Shown: positions 60,092 to 64,000 of the stretch, in pieces
Layout of the letters: each line of letters begins with the position of its first letter
Numbering within the stretch: position 1 is the stretch's first letter
From: RUG563 sp964549135
Lineage (GTDB): Bacteria; Bacillota; Clostridia; Christensenellales; Aristaeellaceae
Assembly (NCBI GenBank): GCA_964549135.1
Contig: CAZJUJ010000003.1
Span: 31,476-95,475, forward strand
Length of the DNA stretch: 64,000 nt
Direction of reading: 5' to 3'
Made by a program: the position numbers and the translations under genes
Notes under the pieces: model-generated
What the model was told of the DNA's origin: nothing
The model's input: the letters and a program-made list of their open reading frames with translations, nothing else
Databases searched by the model: none

Positions 60092-61276
60092 ATGGGTGCC
60101 ATGCTGATAGCGGTCATTTATCTGATTTTCGTAAGCCTGGGGCTGCCGGATTCCCTGCTGGGCTCCGCCTGGCCCGTCATGCAGGGGGATTTTCATGTTC
60201 CCTCCTCCTATGCCGGGTATATCTCCATGACCATCTCCTGCATGACCGTTTTCTCCGCGCTGCTCAGCCCGCGGCTGATCCGCCGGTTCCATACCAAATG
60301 GATCGTCATCGTTTCCATCGGCCTTTCGGTGGTGGGGCTATTGGGCTTCTCCTTTTCGGGGCAGTATTGGCTGCTGTTCCTCTTTGCCATCCCCTATGGC
60401 CTGGGCGCAGGCTCTATTGATGCATCCATCAATCATTATGTAGCAAGTCATTATTCCTCCTCGGTCATGAATTTTCTGCATTGCTTCTATGGCCTTGGGG
60501 CCGTAATCAGCCCGTATATCATGTCCCTGGCGCTGAAAATGGCCTGCTGGAATGAGGGCTACCGCTGGACATCGTATATTCAGTTGGGGATTATGCTGGT
60601 GTGCATCCTTTCCCTGCCGCTCTGGAAAAAGAGCGAAGGCCGGGCGGAGGAGGAAGCCCAGGAAAGCGCGGGCATCAAGGAAACGCTGCGGGTGCCCGGT
60701 GTTATCCTGACGCTCATCGCCTTTTTTGCCTATTGCTCCGGGGAGGCCACCTGCTTCCTTTGGACGCCCAGCTATTTTGCCGGAACCAGGACCGGCCTCA
60801 GCGATGAAACCATCGCCTCCTTTGGCTCCCTGATCTTTGGCGGGCTGATGCTGGGGCGGCTGATCTCCGGGTTTATTTCCAATAAGCTGGGGGATCGGCT
60901 GCTGATCCGGGCGGGCATTGCGCTGGAATTGCTCGGCATTCTGCTGATAGCCCTGCCGTTTCAGGGGCATATCCCCGCCGTCATCGGCTTTATCGTCATC
61001 GGCACGGGCATGGGGCCGGTTTACCCCGCCATTCAGCATATGGCGCCCGCCAATTTCGGCAGGCGATACAGCGCGTCTGTCATCGGCCTGCAAATGGCCT
61101 CCGCCTATATCGGCAGCACGCTTCTGCCCATGCTCTTTGGCGTTATTCAGCAGCAAATCGGCATCAGGATCATGCCGGCGTATCTGCTGCTCTTTGCGCT
61201 TCTTAATATCGGCATGCTGGAAATCGCCTATCGGGTCATCCGCTCCCGCCGTGAAAAGGCAAGCCAGGCGGAATGA
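60092..61276 (+). CDS. MFS transporter
   Basis: A 394-aa major facilitator with about 12 hydrophobic segments. LIFVSLGLPDSLLGSAWPVM at the start and GLGAGSIDASINHYVASHYS resemble the FucP/sugar-transporter side of the superfamily, where GLxxxLLGxxWP is common. AGGAGG six bases upstream sets ATG at 60,092 over the ATG six bases earlier. In context it may move the sugar released or used by the neighbouring enzymes, which is inference. Confidence 0.88.
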   Translation: MGAMLIAVIYLIFVSLGLPDSLLGSAWPVMQGDFHVPSSYAGYISMTISCMTVFSALLSPRLIRRFHTKWIVIVSIGLSVVGLLGFSFSGQYWLLFLFAIPYGLGAGSIDASINHYVASHYSSSVMNFLHCFYGLGAVISPYIMSLALKMACWNEGYRWTSYIQLGIMLVCILSLPLWKKSEGRAEEEAQESAGIKETLRVPGVILTLIAFFAYCSGEATCFLWTPSYFAGTRTGLSDETIASFGSLIFGGLMLGRLISGFISNKLGDRLLIRAGIALELLGILLIALPFQGHIPAVIGFIVIGTGMGPVYPAIQHMAPANFGRRYSASVIGLQMASAYIGSTLLPMLFGVIQQQIGIRIMPAYLLLFALLNIGMLEIAYRVIRSRREKASQAE

Positions 61277-61299
61277 TCCTCCCCGCCGCATCCGCCCAA

Positions 61300-61341
61300 T
61301 AAAAAATCCCTGAAATCACGCAGATTTCGGGGATTTTTTTG
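61300..61341. terminator. Bidirectional terminator between MFS and MATE genes
   Basis: AAAAAATCCCTGAAATC pairs with GATTTCGGGGATTTTTTT around ACGCA; T-runs on both strands serve the two convergent genes. Confidence 0.93.
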
Positions 61342-61423
61342 TTCACCGCGAAAAGATGCAATATGGCCGCCTTTTTCATTTGATCAACCGGCATTTTGCA
61401 TCGTAGCGCGGAAGGAAGGCCGT

Positions 61424-62749
61424 TCAGTCCCTGGCATCCAGCCCTTTGGTAAAGCGGGCCATCAGCATCCCCGTAACAGCCGCCACGGAGATTTCTGCCA
61501 CAGGCATGGCCAGCCACAGGCTATCCGCCCCAAAGAGAGCGGGCAGAAGATACAGCATCACCCCGCCGACAATCAGCCCGCGGGCAAGGGAAATGCCCAT
61601 GGCAGCGCGGGCCTTCAGGATGCTCTGGAAATAATAGGTGGCAAACAGCGTAAAGGGCGCAAAGAGATAGCCGATGCCATATTTCCGAAGAATAGCGGGA
61701 GCAATGGCCAATACGCCCTCCGTGGCATCCATAAAGAGGCGGATGATGGTTGTGGGCAGCGTCAGGGTAACAGCCATCCAGAACGCGCCAAAGACCACGG
61801 CGGTCACAATGCCGTATTTCAGCACCTTGCGCACCCGCTCCATTTTCCCCGCGCCGAAATTGGCAGAAAGAATGGGTTGGGCCGCCTGGCCAATGCTGTA
61901 GGAGCAGCATTGCACCACCGTGGTCAGGCTGGCAATCGCGCCGAAAACAGACAGGGCGTCATTATTCAGCAGCTGCAGAATCCGCCGATTATACAGCATG
62001 GTCATAATGCCCATGGCCAGATCGACAAAGAAAACCGAAAAGCCGATGGCGATAATTCGCCCGCAGGTGGGCAGCAGCCGCTTGGGCAGGACAAAACGCA
62101 GGGTATTTTTCTTTTTCAGGAAATGGGCCAGCATAATCGCCACGGAAAGCAGATTGCATAAGACGGTCGCCAGCGCCGCACCATACACGCCCATATTCAG
62201 CGTGAAGGTCAGCAGATAATCCCCGGCGATATTGAGAAGCGAGGTAAACACCACCGCAAAGGTAGCCAGCCCGGGATCATTGTCATTGCGCAGAAACGCC
62301 GCCAGCATCTGGCTGAAAATGAATACCGGAATGGCGGCCTTGAGCGGCTTCAGGTATTCCAGGCCAATTTCCATCAGTTCGCCTTCCGAGCCAAGCAGAT
62401 GCAAAAGCTCCCTGTCAAAAAAGATCATCAGCAGCCAGACAATAAGAGTAATTCCCGTGGTGGCGATCACGGCGGCGGTAAACATGGCATTGGCCTTCCG
62501 AATGCCGTTTTGCCCCTTGGCGTTGCTGTAAAGCACGCTGCCGCCGATGCCCGTCAGAATGCCCAGACTGCAGATAAACGACCACACCGGCATCACCAGC
62601 GCGATGGCTGCCGTGCCCGTGGGCCCGGCATACTGGCCGATCACCGCCATATCCACCAGGGTATACACCGCGCCCACCAGCGCGCTGCCAAAGGCGGAAA
62701 GCAGATACTTGAGATACAGCGGTTTGATTGGTTTTTCTGTCATTTCCAT
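61424..62749 (-). CDS. MATE-family multidrug efflux transporter
   Basis: A 441-aa, 12-segment exporter of the MATE family (KYLLSAFGSALVGAVYTLVD, MAVIGQYAGPTGTAAIALVM, and in the second half SIGQAAQPILSANFGAGKM), which removes drugs or metabolites by Na+ or H+ antiport. GGAGG with a nine-base spacer points to the MEMTEKP start. However, the frame is open upstream for a further 102 codons to an ATG at 63,055 that also has AGGAGG, so an N-terminal extension is possible. Promoter and operator lie at 63,100-63,150. Confidence 0.9.
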   Translation of the reverse strand: MEMTEKPIKPLYLKYLLSAFGSALVGAVYTLVDMAVIGQYAGPTGTAAIALVMPVWSFICSLGILTGIGGSVLYSNAKGQNGIRKANAMFTAAVIATTGITLIVWLLMIFFDRELLHLLGSEGELMEIGLEYLKPLKAAIPVFIFSQMLAAFLRNDNDPGLATFAVVFTSLLNIAGDYLLTFTLNMGVYGAALATVLCNLLSVAIMLAHFLKKKNTLRFVLPKRLLPTCGRIIAIGFSVFFVDLAMGIMTMLYNRRILQLLNNDALSVFGAIASLTTVVQCCSYSIGQAAQPILSANFGAGKMERVRKVLKYGIVTAVVFGAFWMAVTLTLPTTIIRLFMDATEGVLAIAPAILRKYGIGYLFAPFTLFATYYFQSILKARAAMGISLARGLIVGGVMLYLLPALFGADSLWLAMPVAEISVAAVTGMLMARFTKGLDARD

Positions 62750-63121
62750 GGTAAAAAGCCTCCATTCATGAAAGAATAAACGCAAAAATGCGCCCGGCCA
62801 GCAAAACAGCACCGGCTGCTTTGCCGACTCCGAGCGCACTCGGCATCTTATCAACTTCCCGGTTGCGACCGGGCGTTCTCCGATGATCACCCTATGGAAT
62901 GCCCCGGGCTCTCCCCGGTGCAGGAGGATTGTATCTGCATCCGATCCGGCTGCGGAAAGGGTCACGGCGCGCGTTTGCAGCAGGATCGAATCAACCGCAG
63001 CGTCTACGATGCGTGCTTGCATCCATCCGGGCTGCATGCCGCCCGGGGAATGCATTCGTCACTCCTCCTTCCGGGCAAATAATCCCCTTTGCGGCCACTT
63101 GTCCTAAATCGGACAGGGAGC
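62750..63121 (-). other. 366-nt structured leader of the MATE gene
   Basis: Transcription should begin near 63,115. The leader contains hairpins CCCGGT-CGCA-ACCGGG (62,860-62,876), CCGAG-TGCG-CTCGG (about 62,829-62,843) and further GC-rich pairings, and one continuous open frame into the gene. It resembles no riboswitch class that I can match by eye. Confidence 0.5.
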
Positions 63122-63150
63122 AGTATACGTCTTATCGTGCGCTTTGTCAA
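63100..63150 (-). promoter_or_regulatory. Promoter and operator of the MATE gene
   Basis: On the minus strand TTGACA and TATACT have a 17-bp spacer. TGTCC-N6-GGACA at 63,100-63,115 is a perfect inverted repeat covering the expected transcription start, which suits a repressor. Confidence 0.75.
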
Positions 63151-63193
63151 GAGCGAATTGCGGCTGCTTGGAAAATTTCCTTCAGGCACGCTA

Positions 63194-63222
63194 TTGACAT
63201 TGCATACTCCAGTCATTATAAT
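63194..63222 (+). promoter_or_regulatory. Sigma-A promoter of the last GNAT gene
   Basis: TTGACA and TATAAT, exact consensus with a 17-bp spacer, 50 bp before the ATG. CGCCGATTCAGGCG follows as a small hairpin. Confidence 0.9.
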
Positions 63223-63272
63223 GTCCCATGATGATCAAAGCGCCGATTCAGGCGCCATAAATGGAGGCAATG

Positions 63273-63812
63273 ATGCAGTTGCAGACCGAGCAAATCACGC
63301 AAGAATGCAGGCTTTGGGAGCAAATAAACTGCCTGGCGAAAGAAGCATTCCCGCCGGAGGAATATCTCGCTCCCTCCGAGCTTATCAAAATGTCCAAGAC
63401 CGGCAGCCTTGATTTTCTCGCCTTACTGAATGGAAACGTCTTTGTGGGCTTTATGGCAGTGCTGCTCCATGAGCAGCTTTCGTATCTTTTCTTTCTGGCC
63501 ATTGACCCCTGCCAGCGCGGCAAGGGCTACGGCAGCCGGGCCATTGAAACGCTCAAGGCGGCGTATCCGAATAAGACCCAGGTTGTGGATTTTGAAATGC
63601 CGGATGAGAGCGCTCCCAATCAGGAGCAGCGGCAAAAGCGACGCAGCTTCTATCTGCGAAACGGCTACCGGGAAACCGGCCTCTTTCTCTCCTACCTGGG
63701 CGTGGACTATGAGGTGTTCTGCATGGGTGATAGCTTTGATGCAGATGCCTTCAAGACCATGATGGCAACGATTCAGGTTGAGGGGTTTAACCCCCGGTAT
63801 TTTACAAAATAA
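63273..63812 (+). CDS. GNAT-family N-acetyltransferase
   Basis: A 179-aa acetyltransferase. LSYLFFLAIDPCQRGKGYGS followed by RAIETLKAAYP is the acetyl-CoA binding motif A, and KRRSFYLRNGYRETGLFLSY is motif B; the ending GVDYEVFCMGDSFDADAF resembles small clostridial GNATs of unknown substrate. I prefer the third ATG (MQLQTEQ), five bases after GGAGG, to the ATG two bases after it. Confidence 0.88.
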   Translation: MQLQTEQITQECRLWEQINCLAKEAFPPEEYLAPSELIKMSKTGSLDFLALLNGNVFVGFMAVLLHEQLSYLFFLAIDPCQRGKGYGSRAIETLKAAYPNKTQVVDFEMPDESAPNQEQRQKRRSFYLRNGYRETGLFLSYLGVDYEVFCMGDSFDADAFKTMMATIQVEGFNPRYFTK

Positions 63813-63944
63813 TCAGCGGTAAACGCAGGGGGATCGAACAGCTTCCGATCCATTTCTGGCCATTTTCTCTTTCTCCAGTCCTATATCAGTCAGCGGCTTA
63901 CTCTCCACTTGGAGACAGTAGCCAGGCTGAAACGCAAAAGAAAA
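63813..63944. other. Intergenic, nothing recognised
   Basis: No gene, and only a weak CTCCACTTGGAG palindrome at 63,902-63,913. Confidence 0.5.
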
Positions 63945-64000
63945 AGGGCTCTATAATAAAAGTTGGGGTGCAGCCAAAAAAGAGAAGACAAAGTAAGCCC
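63945..64000. mobile_element. Possible end of an insertion sequence
   Basis: From GGGCTCTATAATAAAAGTTG onwards the sequence looks like the terminal region of an ISL3-type element (GGCTCT start, then AAAAGTTGGGGTGCAG). The transposase would be beyond the window. The identification rests on recollection of such ends. Confidence 0.3.

Noticed and set aside
62760..63060. Known riboswitch upstream of the MATE gene (guanidine, manganese, c-di-AMP types considered)
   Set aside because: None of the conserved core strings of those classes could be found on the minus strand.

Overview
The window reads as chromosome of a spore-forming, GC-rich member of the Clostridia (Bacillota), probably from a gut or other fermentative habitat. 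The pointers are the dgt-dnaG-rpoD-trmK-nif3 macromolecular synthesis operon, the SpoIVFA/SpoIVFB spore protease pair, GatCAB, LexA with a Bacillus-type operator, the ylxM-ffh-rpsP-khpA-rimM-trmD block, RBSs of the GGAGG type and sigma-A promoters close to consensus. The genus cannot be fixed from sequence alone.

Layout. 0-2 kb: end of a histidine operon (hisA-hisF-hisIE). 2-11.5 kb: CofE-like ligase, proC, a secreted NlpC/P60 enzyme, a SulP transporter, YebC, a secreted C39-like protein, spoIVFA-spoIVFB, rnhA and a NUDIX gene. 11.5-13.5 kb: about 2 kb without a credible gene, built of repeats (a 201-bp tandem duplication, then nineteen 8-bp units in strict register behind a sigma-A promoter). 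13.5-16.2 kb: tyrosine recombinase, Cys-rich mini-protein, lexA and RNase P RNA. 16.2-23.6 kb: rsgA and the dnaG/rpoD operon. 23.7-28 kb: gatC-gatA-gatB (GatB lacks its tail domain) and an ECF sigma/anti-sigma pair. 28-37.3 kb: accessory zone with a decayed prophage (MuF-metallopeptidase toxin, immunity candidate, holin, truncated amidase), a tandem-repeat tract, several small domain-fusion or broken genes (GNAT-nucleotidyltransferase, NUDIX, HicB-like/DinB-like, Sel1-NUDIX), trmD with an in-frame insertion, and a 12-copy ~40-bp repeat array. 37.3-40.2 kb: rimM, khpA, rpsP, ffh, ylxM. 40.3-45.4 kb: GNAT, GH99-like and GH106-like enzymes. 45.7-50.8 kb: MntR, a four-gene polysaccharide O-acetylation operon (MBOAT, DHHW, SGNH, DUF4358) and upp. 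51-61.3 kb: carbohydrate locus (AraC, solute-binding protein, LplB/LplC permeases, two glycosidases, AraC, MFS). 61.4-64 kb: MATE exporter with a long leader, a GNAT gene and a possible insertion-sequence end.

How the genes work together. Housekeeping blocks are in conserved order, but repeat arrays have grown between some of them, notably inside the rimM-trmD interval. The carbohydrate locus is a coherent unit: an AraC regulator faces an importer operon without its own ATPase, followed by cytoplasmic-type glycosidases. The O-acetylation genes overlap or nearly touch and should act as one envelope-modifying machine. The accessory zone holds decaying genes beside an intact-looking toxin/immunity pair, and is the most interesting part of the window together with the octamer array at 13 kb.
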